Of a DNA stretch of 64,000 nt, positions 25,735 to 35,128 are shown one piece after another; the first letter of the stretch is position 1; the number at the start of each line of letters is the position of its first letter. The stretch covers positions 1-64,000 of the forward strand of contig CAZYVU010000006.1 in assembly GCA_964651435.1 (NCBI GenBank). Reading direction: 5' to 3'. Made by a program: the position numbers and the translations under genes. The notes under the pieces were generated by a model. That model saw nothing but the letters and a program-made list of their open reading frames with translations. It did not search any database and was not told where the DNA came from. The stretch is from CAZYVU01 sp964651435 (GTDB lineage Bacteria; Desulfobacterota; Syntrophorhabdia; Syntrophorhabdales; CAYQXL01).

Positions 25735-26958
25735 ATGAAGCGGATACAACTGTTGGCGATGGCGGTTACGGTGATCGCTTTTCTATTTTCCTGTGGCACA
25801 GCCCGTTCCGAACCGCCTCCGCGGGCTCAACACGCCCTGGGCGTCCAGCGCATATTGGTTCTCGCCGTCTCCTTTCCCGATGTCCCGAATGTGCCCGGTC
25901 TCGGCAAGGTGAGGGAACACATGCTCGACGAGCCCGCCGAATACTTTTCCCTGGCCTCCTACGGCAAGACTCAGTTGCAGGGGGAAATCAAGGGCTGGTA
26001 CACGTTGCCCCGCCCGCTGGCCGACTACAAGGTCGCCCCGGAAAACACCAGTATCGACCGCCAGAGGGTGCGAAGGCTCGTGGAGGACGCATTTAACGCG
26101 GCGGAGCAGGACGTCATCTTCGACCGATATGACCACGTAATCATCGTGGTGGGTGTGCGGACCCAGCCAGGCGTCGGCTACGGGTCCGTCTCTCAGGCCG
26201 CAAACCCCGGCACGATGCAGGTGGGAGGCGTTCGTCGCGGCCGGGCACGCATGGAGACCATCACCACCCGGGGCGGGCAGCGCTTCAGCGGCGGCATCGT
26301 CATCATGGCTCAGAACGCCAAAGTGGGTCAAATTGTTCACGATCTGGCCCATGCGCTGGGAGGGGTCGTCGACGGCAAGCGCGTCATCCCCGACCTCTAT
26401 GATACCGTGCTGCAAGGGAAGGTCGGCCCCCTGAGCTATGAGGCCTACCCGAAATTCACCGTCTTCATGGGCCCCTGGGACGTGATGTCCCGGCACTTAA
26501 TCGAGCCCAAGCTCCCTCCGCCCGGCATGTCCTCATTCACGCGCCTGCGTATGGGGTGGATTGGGAGCGATCAGGTCGTCGAGGTAGCTCCGGGCGAAAG
26601 GCGTGAAGTCACGCTGTCACCACTTGCCGATGGTAAAGGAACGCTGGTCGTCAAGGTCCCAGGCCCCCGAGGCACCTACTATCTCCTGGAGAATAGGCAG
26701 AAAGGCATCGGGGACCCCGTCGTTCCGGCCGCGGGGATCCTGATTCTCCATGTCGATGAGTCCCGTGAGGATGGGGACGGCATCGTCCGCGTGGTAAATG
26801 CGAATGCTGCGGTGCCCGACTTTGGCGCTGCAACGTTCGGCGTCGGCCCCGGTCGGACGGCGACCGCACCTCTGCAGGGTGACATGGCAGTCGAGGTCCG
26901 GTCGCAGCGCGGGGCAGATATGACCGTTGTCGTCACCAAGACGTCTCGGGCCCCCTGA
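25735..26958 (+). CDS. M6-like metalloprotease-fold lipoprotein with HDxxH instead of HExxH
   Basis: The 407-residue protein begins with a signal peptide and possible lipobox (VIAFLFSC). It has the M6 layout: ILVLAVSFPDVPN, then IVHDLAHALGG, PDLYD, and MGPWDVMS. In active M6 peptidases the zinc helix is HExxH; here H202-D203-L-A-H206 has Asp where the catalytic Glu belongs, while both zinc His remain. Activity may be weak or lost. C-terminal beta-rich domain includes TYYLLENRQK and ILILHVDES, as in M6 proteins. ATG 25735 follows GGGGAGG. Confidence 0.8.
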   Translation: MKRIQLLAMAVTVIAFLFSCGTARSEPPPRAQHALGVQRILVLAVSFPDVPNVPGLGKVREHMLDEPAEYFSLASYGKTQLQGEIKGWYTLPRPLADYKVAPENTSIDRQRVRRLVEDAFNAAEQDVIFDRYDHVIIVVGVRTQPGVGYGSVSQAANPGTMQVGGVRRGRARMETITTRGGQRFSGGIVIMAQNAKVGQIVHDLAHALGGVVDGKRVIPDLYDTVLQGKVGPLSYEAYPKFTVFMGPWDVMSRHLIEPKLPPPGMSSFTRLRMGWIGSDQVVEVAPGERREVTLSPLADGKGTLVVKVPGPRGTYYLLENRQKGIGDPVVPAAGILILHVDESREDGDGIVRVVNANAAVPDFGAATFGVGPGRTATAPLQGDMAVEVRSQRGADMTVVVTKTSRAP

Positions 26959-27006
26959 GACGCAAGTCGCCTTCAGCCCCATCAACGAGACGGACGTCAT
27001 TTTCTC

Positions 27007-27035
27007 TTGACAACGCCCCCACCACATGTTGTATT
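27007..27035 (+). promoter_or_regulatory. Promoter of the iclR-molybdoenzyme operon
   Basis: TTGACA (27007-27012), 17 bases, TGTATT (27030-27035), then the small palindrome TCTATAGA at 27039-27046 near the likely transcript start. The transcript would begin about 10 bases before ATG 27053. IclR proteins often bind at their own promoter, so this palindrome is a candidate operator site. Confidence 0.55.
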
Positions 27036-27052
27036 GTTCTATAGAGCGAATC

Positions 27053-27901
27053 ATGTTCGACCAACAGAACAATAGTGAAGAGTCCGAGGCGCAAAACGGC
27101 AAGCCAACCGCCGGGTCTCCCTCCATCGTGCCGGCCGTTGACGAGGCCGCCCGCATCCTCCTCGAGCTCGCCCGGGCGGAAATCCCGAAGATGAACCTCA
27201 CCGGGATCGCACGGGCCGTGGGCATCCACAAGAGCAAGGCCTACTCCATCCTCAACACCCTCTCCCGGTACGGCTTCGTGGTTAGGGACCGGGAGGAGAA
27301 GAGGTATTCCCTGGGGCCGGGGCTGATCCCCCTCTCCCGGCGGGTCCTCGACGACCGCGACGTCCGAGAGCTCGTGCGGCCGCACCTCAAGGCGCTGGCG
27401 CAGGAGACGAGAAGCGCCGCCCTCTACGGTGCCATCAGCGAAGGTGGCGTCGTTGTTGTGGCGAAGGAGGAGGGAGGGGGGCCTATCGGGGTAACCATCA
27501 GGGTGGGTCAGCGATTTCCCCTCACCTGGGGCGCCCACGGGAAGGCAATCGCCGCGGCCTTGCCGGAGGCGGAGCTCAAGGCGCTCCTCAAGGCAGAAAG
27601 TATTCATTTTCACGGGGAGCCCGGAAGGACGGACCGCAAACGCCTGCGCGCAGAGCTTGCGGCCTGCAGGGGCACCGGCTTTGCTGCAGACGTGGGTGAG
27701 ATGCAGTCAGGCGTGAGCGCCGTCGCCGCACCTGTTGCAGCAGCGGGGGGCAAGGTCGTGGGGGCTCTCTTTTTGGTGGGCACCTTCCCGGCTGAGGATG
27801 TGGATACATTCGGCCCCCTCGTCGCAGTGCGGGCGCGAGAGGTTTCAAGACTACTGGGGGCGTCGGCGGACAATGCCCCTGATTATGACAGGAGGTCCTG
27901 A
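27053..27901 (+). CDS. IclR-family transcriptional regulator
   Basis: The 282-residue regulator has an N-terminal winged helix (MNLTGIARAVGIHKSKAYSILNTLSRYGFV) and the IclR effector domain with LGPGLIPLSRRVLDDRDVRELVRPHLKALAQET, TWGAHGKAIAAALPE and a late GVSAVAAPVAAAGGKVVGALF. IclR regulators sense small acids, often aromatic catabolites. ATG 27053 is chosen because the promoter places the transcript start just upstream; ATG 27026 would lie in the promoter. Its TGA overlaps the molybdoenzyme ATG (TGATG), so it is co-transcribed with and probably controls cassette 1. Confidence 0.9.
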   Translation: MFDQQNNSEESEAQNGKPTAGSPSIVPAVDEAARILLELARAEIPKMNLTGIARAVGIHKSKAYSILNTLSRYGFVVRDREEKRYSLGPGLIPLSRRVLDDRDVRELVRPHLKALAQETRSAALYGAISEGGVVVVAKEEGGGPIGVTIRVGQRFPLTWGAHGKAIAAALPEAELKALLKAESIHFHGEPGRTDRKRLRAELAACRGTGFAADVGEMQSGVSAVAAPVAAAGGKVVGALFLVGTFPAEDVDTFGPLVAVRAREVSRLLGASADNAPDYDRRS

Positions 27902-30066
27902 TGGCGGAGTATCGGTATGCCGATGTACAGAAGGAGATGGAGTTCCATGGCTACGACGAGATGGTCAAGAGCAGTTGCCGGGGGTGCCACGGCGGTTGCG
28001 GCGTCTACGTCTACGTGAAGGACGGTAAGATCGCCAAGATCCAGGGGAACCCGGACCACCCCATCAACCACGGCACGCTCTGCGCCAAGGGGCTTGCCGC
28101 CGCCCAACTCGTCTACTCACCCGACAGGCTTAAATACCCGCTCCGGAGGGTAGGCCCAAAGGCAAGCGGCAAGTGGGAACGTATCTCCTGGGACGACGCC
28201 TTGGACGCCATAGCAGAGCGGATCAATACCTACAAGGTGCAGCATGGCCCCGAGTCCATCGTCTTCGGCTACGGCACGGGAAGGGAGAACGAGGCGGTCA
28301 TCTACCGCATCGCCAACTATCTCGGCTCGCCGAACGTGCTCACGGCGGGACACTTCTGCTACGGGCCGCGCATCTCCTCAGGCATCATCACCATCGGCAC
28401 GAACCCCATCGTCGACTACGAAAACCTGCCCAAGTGCATCATGCTCTGGGGGAACAACGTGACGACGGTGAACGCAGACGAGTATAAGGGCGAGCCCTTC
28501 TCGGTTGCCCTGGACGGAGGCGCCAAGCTTATCGTCGTCGACCCGAGGCTCACCCGGCCCGCCGCCCGCGCCGACGTATGGCTCCAGCTCAGGCCCGGCA
28601 CCGACGGGGCCCTGGCGCTGGGCATGCTCAACTACATCATAAACCAGGGGCTTCACGACAAGGAGTTCTGCGAGAGCCACACTTTCGGGTGGGATGAGTT
28701 CGTCAAGCGCGCCGCCGAGTACCCCCTCGACAAGGTAGAACAGATCACCTGGGTGCCAAAGGAAAAGATTATGGAGGCGGCGCGGCTCTTCGCGTCGACG
28801 AAGCCGGCCGGCATTCAGTGGGGCGTCGCCATTGAGCAGCAGATCAACTGCGTCGACAACGACCGGCTTCTCGTGTGCATCATGGCGGTGACGGGAAACC
28901 TCGATGCCCCCGGCGGCCAGGCCCTTTTCAGGACACCCCACGTCGTCAACGTGGGCCAGTTCGGCGCCCACGCCTACCTACCCCCTGAGCAGGCAGCGAA
29001 ACGCCTGGGCGGCGACCGGTTCCGCCTCGCCTCCCGCTTCGCCATCATCAATCCCAAGTGTGTCTGGGACGCCATCAACACGGGTGAGCCCTACCCCGTC
29101 AAGATGCTCTTCCTCATCAGCTCCAACCCCATGATGACGCGCCCCAACGCCAAGGACGTCTACAAGGCTCTGGAAAATGTTGAGTTTATGGCCGTCGCCG
29201 ACTTCCATCACACGCCGACGACGGAGCTTGCCGACATCGTCCTTCCTGCATCGCACTGGCTCGAGATGGACTACGTGGGCGACTTCTGGAAGCGCCACGG
29301 CTACATCGTGTCGCGGCGCAAGGTCGTCCAGACGGGCGAGTGCCGGTCCGACCACGAGATGCTCAACGACCTCGCCCACCGGATCGGCCAGGGCGACATG
29401 TGGTGGGACAACTTCGAGCAGGCCATGGACTACATCCTCGGGCCTGCAGGGATGACCTGGAAGGACCTGAAGGAACGGGACTACATGAGGGGCGAGGTGA
29501 AGTACTATAAGTACCGGCAGAACGGTTTCTCGACGCCAACGAGGAAGGTGGAGCTCAAGTCGACGATCCTGGAAAAAATGGGCTACGACCCGCTGCCCAC
29601 ACACCGTGAGCCGCCGGAAGGGCCCTACGCCACGCCTGAGCTCTTCCAGGAGTACCCCTACATCCTCATCACCGGCGTCCGGATCCCCGGGTTTTTCCAC
29701 TCCGAGTATCGTGGCCTCCCATGGGTCAGGGAGCTGAACAGGGACCCGCTCGTCCAAATCCACCCCGAGGCCGCAAAGAAGGAAGGCATCAGGGAGGGAG
29801 ACTGGGTCATCATCGAGTCACTCCGGGGCACGGCGAGGATGAAGGCAACGCTCTTCGCCGGCATGGACCGGCGGTGCGTCTCGGCCCAACACGGCTGGTG
29901 GTTCCCCGAGGACAAAGACCCGCGCCACGGCTGGGACCGGTCGAACATTAACGTGCTCACCAACGACGCGCTGGAGGAGCAGGATCCCACCTTCGGAGCA
30001 TCGAACCTAAAGACAGCGCTCTGCAGAATACGGCCCGAAGGAGTGAAGGAGGCAGCCAATGGCTAA
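27901..30066 (+). CDS. Molybdopterin-bisPGD oxidoreductase, DMSO-reductase superfamily (cassette 1)
   Basis: The 721-residue protein has an N-terminal [4Fe-4S] motif (C26, C29, C33, C61: CRGCHGGC...LC), the Mo/W-bisPGD core (GPESIVFGYGTGREN, VVDPRLTRPAARADVWLQLRPGTDGALALGM) and a likely Mo-ligand Cys153 (GHFCYGPR). There is no Tat signal, so it is cytoplasmic. The fold is that of the DMSO-reductase superfamily, in a branch near acetylene hydratase and similar uncharacterised enzymes; the acetylene-hydratase Asp after the second Cys is His30 here. AGGAGGT precedes the ATG. It is coupled to iclR upstream and the fused electron-transfer protein downstream. Substrate unknown. Confidence 0.9.
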   Translation: MAEYRYADVQKEMEFHGYDEMVKSSCRGCHGGCGVYVYVKDGKIAKIQGNPDHPINHGTLCAKGLAAAQLVYSPDRLKYPLRRVGPKASGKWERISWDDALDAIAERINTYKVQHGPESIVFGYGTGRENEAVIYRIANYLGSPNVLTAGHFCYGPRISSGIITIGTNPIVDYENLPKCIMLWGNNVTTVNADEYKGEPFSVALDGGAKLIVVDPRLTRPAARADVWLQLRPGTDGALALGMLNYIINQGLHDKEFCESHTFGWDEFVKRAAEYPLDKVEQITWVPKEKIMEAARLFASTKPAGIQWGVAIEQQINCVDNDRLLVCIMAVTGNLDAPGGQALFRTPHVVNVGQFGAHAYLPPEQAAKRLGGDRFRLASRFAIINPKCVWDAINTGEPYPVKMLFLISSNPMMTRPNAKDVYKALENVEFMAVADFHHTPTTELADIVLPASHWLEMDYVGDFWKRHGYIVSRRKVVQTGECRSDHEMLNDLAHRIGQGDMWWDNFEQAMDYILGPAGMTWKDLKERDYMRGEVKYYKYRQNGFSTPTRKVELKSTILEKMGYDPLPTHREPPEGPYATPELFQEYPYILITGVRIPGFFHSEYRGLPWVRELNRDPLVQIHPEAAKKEGIREGDWVIIESLRGTARMKATLFAGMDRRCVSAQHGWWFPEDKDPRHGWDRSNINVLTNDALEEQDPTFGASNLKTALCRIRPEGVKEAANG

Positions 30067-32077
30067 GGTAAAACTGATCTACGACGAGAAGGCATGCTGG
30101 GGCTGCGGGGCCTGCGAGGTGGCCTGCAAGCAGGAGTACAACCCCTTCGCATACGGCGCCTACGATCCGGCAAACCCCGATTCGACGACATACGTGACGG
30201 TAAAGAACGACGGGCCCAAATATGTGAACGGGAGGCTCGACTTTTCCTTCCGGGTCAACGTCTGCAGGCACTGCGACGACGCACCCTGCGTAAAGGCCTG
30301 CCCCGAGGGCGCAATGACCGTTGACGCCGACACGGGCATCGTGGTCCACGATCCGGAGAAGTGCAACGGCTGCGAGGCCGTCAAGGGAACATCGGGCGTA
30401 GAGAAGCAGCAGACGTCTCCCTGCGCCTTTAGCTGTCCGGCGGGTAACAACGTGCAGGGGTACGTACGTCTAGCCGCCAAAGGGAAATACCGTGAGGCCC
30501 TGGCCCTCATCAAGGAAACGAGCCCCTTCCCATCCATCTGTGGCAGGGTCTGCCACCATCCCTGCGAAACGGACTGCAACAGGAGGCAGATCGACGAGGC
30601 CGTGGCGACGCAATCCGTCGAGCGGTTCATCGCCGACGCAGACCTTGCTGCCGCGGACCGGTACGTACCGCCGATGAAGGCCCGGAAGGGCAACAAGGTG
30701 GCTGTCGTGGGCTCCGGACCTGCAGGCCTTAGCTGCGCCTACTATCTGGCGAGGGACGGGTATGCCGTCACTATTTTCGAAAAGGCGGCCGCGCCGGGCG
30801 GCATGCTCACCATGGCCATCCCTGCGTACCGCCTTCCCAAGGAGGTCGTTGGGGCAGAGGTAAAGCTCTTGTGCGCCATGGGAGTCATCTTCGAGACGGG
30901 CGTCGAGATAGGAAAGGACAAAACGGTGGCCCAGCTCCGAGAGGAGGGCTTCACGGCTTTCTTTATCGGCATCGGGACACAAAAGTGTCTCAAGCTCGGC
31001 ATCGATGGAGAGGATCTGGCCGGCGTTTACGGCGGCCTCGACTTCCTGAAGGACACGAACCTCGGAATGCCGGTGAGACTCGGAAGGAGCGTTGCCGTCA
31101 TAGGCGGCGGCAACACGGCCATTGACTCCGTCAGGGCAGCCCGGAGGCTCGGCGCAGAGAACGCCTTTATCCTCTACCGCCGCGGTATGGAAGAGATGCC
31201 CGCGCGCCCCGACGAGATAGACGAGTGCCTCGACGAAGGGATCCCCATCCGCACCCTTTCCCAGCCCGTTCGGTTCATGGGACAGGGCGGCAAGGTGAAG
31301 GCTGTCGAGTGCGTAAAAGTGGAGCTCGGCGAGCCCGATGGAAGCGGCAGGCGTCGACCCGTGCCCGTGCCGGGTTCTGAGTTTACGGTAGAGGTCGACG
31401 CGGTCATCAACGCGCTGGGCCAGGAGGCCGACTGGGCCTGCCTGACGCCGGAATGCGCCTGCACCCTCACGGGCTGGGGCACCATGGCTGTTGACCCCGT
31501 GACGCTCCAGACAGCGGACCCCGACATCTTCGCCGGGGGGGACGCCGTGCGGGGGCCGCAAACGGTGATCGAGGCCATCGCCGACGGCCGCGAGGCGGCC
31601 GTCTCCATCGACCGCTTCTTGAGCGGCAAGAACCTCCGTGACGGGAGGGACAGGGTGCGCACCCCCATCACAGAGCCCGTGAAGGAGGGATATGGGCCCC
31701 GGCCGCGCGTCAAGGTGCCGGCGAGGGATGGGAAGGAGAGGGTCAGGGACTTTCTGGAAGTCCGCCCCGGGCTCAACGAGGAGGCGGTCAGGGAGGAGGC
31801 GGGGCGCTGCATCTCCTGCGGGAGCGCCTGCATCCAGGCATGCCCCTACGATGCCATCCGGTTTAACACCGCGACGGCGAAGGCGGACAAGTGCAACCTC
31901 TGCATCGAGAGGGTGAAGTTCGGCCTCATGCCCGCATGCGCCGACAACGTGTGCCTGGCCCATTGTGTCTACTTCGGAGACGCGAGGCACATCGATCAAA
32001 TGATTGAGGAGCGTTTCTGGCTCAAGGCCCGCCTCGAGGGTACCCTCGGGTCGTTGGTTATTCGCGTGGGCGATTAG
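30059..32077 (+). CDS. Ferredoxin (DmsB-like) with embedded GltD-type FAD/NAD(P) oxidoreductase
   Basis: This 672-residue partner of cassette 1 begins as a DmsB-like multi-cluster ferredoxin (C13-C16-C19-C23; C69-C72-C77-C81; C102-C105). It is then interrupted by a GltD-type module: an N-terminal Cys-rich helical domain (PCAFSCPAGNNVQGYVRL, ICGRVCHHPCETDC), FAD motif VVGSGPAG (217-223) and NAD(P) motif VIGGGNTAID (347-356). The ferredoxin resumes at C584 (CISCGSAC..ACPYDAI, CNLCIERV). The product would pass electrons between NAD(P)H and the molybdoenzyme. It overlaps the upstream gene by 8 bases. No signal peptide or anchor. Confidence 0.9.
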   Translation: MAKVKLIYDEKACWGCGACEVACKQEYNPFAYGAYDPANPDSTTYVTVKNDGPKYVNGRLDFSFRVNVCRHCDDAPCVKACPEGAMTVDADTGIVVHDPEKCNGCEAVKGTSGVEKQQTSPCAFSCPAGNNVQGYVRLAAKGKYREALALIKETSPFPSICGRVCHHPCETDCNRRQIDEAVATQSVERFIADADLAAADRYVPPMKARKGNKVAVVGSGPAGLSCAYYLARDGYAVTIFEKAAAPGGMLTMAIPAYRLPKEVVGAEVKLLCAMGVIFETGVEIGKDKTVAQLREEGFTAFFIGIGTQKCLKLGIDGEDLAGVYGGLDFLKDTNLGMPVRLGRSVAVIGGGNTAIDSVRAARRLGAENAFILYRRGMEEMPARPDEIDECLDEGIPIRTLSQPVRFMGQGGKVKAVECVKVELGEPDGSGRRRPVPVPGSEFTVEVDAVINALGQEADWACLTPECACTLTGWGTMAVDPVTLQTADPDIFAGGDAVRGPQTVIEAIADGREAAVSIDRFLSGKNLRDGRDRVRTPITEPVKEGYGPRPRVKVPARDGKERVRDFLEVRPGLNEEAVREEAGRCISCGSACIQACPYDAIRFNTATAKADKCNLCIERVKFGLMPACADNVCLAHCVYFGDARHIDQMIEERFWLKARLEGTLGSLVIRVGD

Positions 32078-32093
32078 AAGGCGAAGGGGACGG

Positions 32094-33500
32094 CTACCCT
32101 CGCCCTCCTGCCTGGTCGAAGGTATATCCCCTCTCCCTGAAGAGCTTCAGGCAGGCGTCTACTGCCGGAGTGTCGTAGAGGATGCCCCGGCGCGACGCCA
32201 CCTCATTCAAAGCAGCCTCTATACCGAGGGCCGGTCGGTACGGGCGGTGGGAGGCGATGGCCTCGACAACGTCGGCGACGGCAAGAATCCGCGCCTCAGG
32301 CATGATCTCATCGCCTTTGAGCCCCCGGGGATAGCCCGATCCATCCATCCGTTCGTGGTGCTGATGGACCATCTCTGCTACGGGCCAGTCGAAATCGACG
32401 TCCTTCAAGATGTCGCGGCCCGTCGACGGATGGGTCTTTACCAAGCTGTACTCGATATCAGAAAGCTTTCTGGGTGTCGTCAGGATCTCGGCAGGAATGG
32501 ACATCTTTCCGAGGTCATGAATAACGCCGGCGATGCGGATTCCTTCCGCCTGCGCCGGAGGCATTCCGAGTTCGGCGGCAATGGCGCGGGCAAGGTCCGC
32601 CACACGCTTCTGGTGTCCCGCCGTATAGGGGTCACGGCTTTCGACAGCCATGACGATAACGTCTATGATCGATCCGGTGATGCGGCGGAGACGGGAAAGG
32701 CTTTCCCTGATAGCCACTTCCGCACGCTTGCGCTCCGTGATCTCCTGCACAAAGCCTTCGATGCAGAGCGTTCCTTCCGGCGTCTTGCTGAGCCTGGAGT
32801 TAATGGAGATCCAGACCTCGGTGCCGTCCTTTCTGCGGCAGCGGCATTCGAACTCCTTGAGTATCCCCTCCCGCTCCATCGCCTCGAGGTTGCGCTTTCG
32901 ATCCTCGGGGTCTACGTAGAGCTGATGACCGATATCCACCACCGTATCCACCATCTCCTGAGGAGAGTCATACCCGAAAATGCGGGCATAGGCTGGGTTC
33001 GCCCGGAGCAAGCGCCCGCCGGGCGTGCTTTGGAAGATGCCTTCGACGGCGTTGTCGAAAATGTTCCGGTATCGCTCCTCGCTGTCGGACAAGGCTTTCT
33101 CGGCCGCTTTGTGCTCGCGGAGCAAGCGCCGCTCCTCGAGGGCCCGCTCCACGGCTGAGCCGATGCGGCCCAGCCGGTCTTTTATAACATAGTCATCGGC
33201 GCCCGTCTTCAGCGCCTCTATGGCCACATCCTCGCCGATGGTCCCCGAAACGATGATGAACGGAATGTCGATGCCCGTCTCCTGAAAGATTGCCAGCGCG
33301 TCCAACCCGCTGAACCGGGGAAGCTTGTAGTCGGAGATGACAATGTCCCACGGTTTCTCCTTCAGCGCACTGCGCATGGCCTCGGCCGTCTCCACCCGTT
33401 CATAGTGGGATGTGTAGCCGTGCTTGGCCAAATGACGCATCGTCAATACTGCATCATCTTCAGAATCTTCAACAATCAAGATGCGAAGCGTCGCGGTCAT
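32094..33500 (-). CDS. Response regulator with PAS and HD-GYP output (c-di-GMP phosphodiesterase)
   Basis: The 468-residue protein has a receiver domain (ILIVEDSEDD; phospho-acceptor in VISDYKLPRFSG), a PAS/PAC domain (RYRNIFDNAVEGIFQSTPGG; CRRKDGTEVWISI) and a C-terminal HD-GYP domain (AGHQKRVADLARAIA, IHDLGKMSIP, HHERMDGSGYP). HD-GYP enzymes degrade cyclic di-GMP, so this links phosphorylation and a PAS input to second-messenger level. ATG 33500 follows GGAATGAAGG. It lies 75 bases after the histidine-kinase gene, last of the minus-strand signalling block. Confidence 0.93.
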   Translation of the reverse strand: MTATLRILIVEDSEDDAVLTMRHLAKHGYTSHYERVETAEAMRSALKEKPWDIVISDYKLPRFSGLDALAIFQETGIDIPFIIVSGTIGEDVAIEALKTGADDYVIKDRLGRIGSAVERALEERRLLREHKAAEKALSDSEERYRNIFDNAVEGIFQSTPGGRLLRANPAYARIFGYDSPQEMVDTVVDIGHQLYVDPEDRKRNLEAMEREGILKEFECRCRRKDGTEVWISINSRLSKTPEGTLCIEGFVQEITERKRAEVAIRESLSRLRRITGSIIDVIVMAVESRDPYTAGHQKRVADLARAIAAELGMPPAQAEGIRIAGVIHDLGKMSIPAEILTTPRKLSDIEYSLVKTHPSTGRDILKDVDFDWPVAEMVHQHHERMDGSGYPRGLKGDEIMPEARILAVADVVEAIASHRPYRPALGIEAALNEVASRRGILYDTPAVDACLKLFRERGYTFDQAGGRG

Positions 33501-33575
33501 ACCTTCATTCCTCTCCTGCAAAGCGTAATGTGGTTCCCATATCAACCGTCCGTGCATACTTCATCTATCTCCCCA

Positions 33576-35105
33576 TCACTCCAGGGTGAAAAAGAATGTC
33601 GCCCCCTCCCCTACCGTGCCCTCCGCCCAGACGGTGCCGCCGTGTCGTGCGATCACGCGCTGAACCGTCGCAAGGCCTATGCCCGTGCCGGGGAATTCGT
33701 TCACGGCGTGGAGCCTCTGAAAGGGGCCGAAGAGTTTGTCTGCATAGGCCATGTCGAAGCCGACCCCGTTATCCTTTATGGAGTAGACTGTCTTGCCATC
33801 CTTTTTCACAGCGCCGAACTCAATCCTGGGGTCCGGTCTCTTGCCGGTAAACTTCACGGCGTTGTTGATGAGGTTTCCTACGGCAATGCGGAGTAAGGAC
33901 AGATCGCCTCTGCCCGTAATCGTTCCCCGGATAATGAGGTCGACAGGCCTCTCGGGGTTGCCCCTCCGCAGGTCTTCAAGGATCTCCCGGGCCATGGCAC
34001 CAAGATCGACGGGCTCCAGATGAAGCTCGACACGGGTGACGCGAGACAGCTTCAAGAGGTCATCGATGAGCACGCCCATCTCCTCCGTCCCCTTACGGAC
34101 GCGCAACAGGTATTCCTTGCCCCTCTCGTCCAGGCGTTCGTGGCAATCCTCCAGCAGGGCCGCACTGAATCCGTCGATTCTACGGAGCGGCGCCCTGAGA
34201 TCATGGGAGACGGAAAAGGAAAAGGCCTCCAGCTCTTTGTTTGCTGCGTCGAGCTGGGCTGTCCGCTCGCGCACGCGCTCCTCCAGCTCTCTCTTCAGCC
34301 GCCGGAGCTCCTCCTCCACCTGCTGCCGCTCAACGATCTCCTGCTGCAGGCGGTGAATGGACGTATGGGACTCCTCAAGCCGGGCCGACATTTCGTTAAT
34401 AAGGCCCGTCAAGCCGGAAAGCTCGTCGTTCCCTTTGACCGGAATGCGATAGGCAAGGTTACCCGACCCGATGACCTCCGCACCTTCGCTGAGTCTTCTG
34501 ATGCGCAGTGCGAGAAGGTGGTTGATGAAGACGGAGTTCCCGATGACAATGGCAACGGCCGCAATGGCGAAAGCAACGAGGAACAGGTGGACCCGGTCGT
34601 GGGCCGCATCGGACACTTTTTCCACCGATTCCCTCAGGGTCCTCGTCTGATCCATGAGGGCATGGGCCTTGACCAGTATCTGTGTGAAGAGCCTCTTCTC
34701 CGCCTCCGATGAAAGAACGCTCTTTGCCTCCCTTTCGTCGTCCTCCCGGCCAATATCCACGAGCTTGCCGAATATGAGGGTCGTTTCCCCGAAGGCCCTT
34801 CGCATCTCCTCGATGATATCTTTTTCCTGCTCCCCGGTGAAAAGCCCTTCCGCTTTTGTCAGAAGGCTTTCAAAGCGGTCTGTCTTTGCCTGCCACTGAA
34901 GCCTCGCCCGCTCCGAGCGGTGGGCTAGGTAGGCATCCCTCAGCAGGGTCCTTTCCAGCGCCGTTTTCTCCATCTCGGCCACCAGGGACAGGGCAGCGTC
35001 GAGCCGCACGGCCTCTCTCCGATACCAGAAAAGGGAGGCGACGATGACCAGCATGATGGCCAGCACTACGGCCGAATTGAGTTGCAGCCTCCTTCTAATC
35101 TGCAT
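33576..35105 (-). CDS. Membrane sensor histidine kinase
   Basis: The 509-residue kinase has a transmembrane helix at 12-30, a helical sensor region, a second helix at about 178-198, a HAMP domain (LRIRRLSEGAEVIGSGNLAYRI), a coiled coil, the H-box FSFSVSHDLRAPLRRIDGF and a HATPase domain (N-box NLINNAVKF, DNGVGFD, GTGIGLATV). It autophosphorylates and signals to adjacent response regulators. The periplasmic-binding lipoprotein gene ends 23 bases upstream, so that protein could present the ligand. Either flanking regulator may be its partner. Confidence 0.93.
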   Translation of the reverse strand: MQIRRRLQLNSAVVLAIMLVIVASLFWYRREAVRLDAALSLVAEMEKTALERTLLRDAYLAHRSERARLQWQAKTDRFESLLTKAEGLFTGEQEKDIIEEMRRAFGETTLIFGKLVDIGREDDEREAKSVLSSEAEKRLFTQILVKAHALMDQTRTLRESVEKVSDAAHDRVHLFLVAFAIAAVAIVIGNSVFINHLLALRIRRLSEGAEVIGSGNLAYRIPVKGNDELSGLTGLINEMSARLEESHTSIHRLQQEIVERQQVEEELRRLKRELEERVRERTAQLDAANKELEAFSFSVSHDLRAPLRRIDGFSAALLEDCHERLDERGKEYLLRVRKGTEEMGVLIDDLLKLSRVTRVELHLEPVDLGAMAREILEDLRRGNPERPVDLIIRGTITGRGDLSLLRIAVGNLINNAVKFTGKRPDPRIEFGAVKKDGKTVYSIKDNGVGFDMAYADKLFGPFQRLHAVNEFPGTGIGLATVQRVIARHGGTVWAEGTVGEGATFFFTLE

Positions 35106-35128
35106 GTACCGTTCCCGTCATGACATAC

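Noticed and set aside
27901..30066. Assignment of cassette 1 (or 2, 3) as acetylene hydratase
   Set aside because: The Asp adjacent to the second Fe-S Cys, essential in acetylene hydratase, is His in all three proteins.
30470..31999. 509-codon open frame antisense to the GltD-fused ferredoxin
   Set aside because: It is a shadow of the real gene in GC-rich DNA; the translation has no recognisable domain, while the plus strand has complete FAD, NAD(P) and Fe-S motifs.
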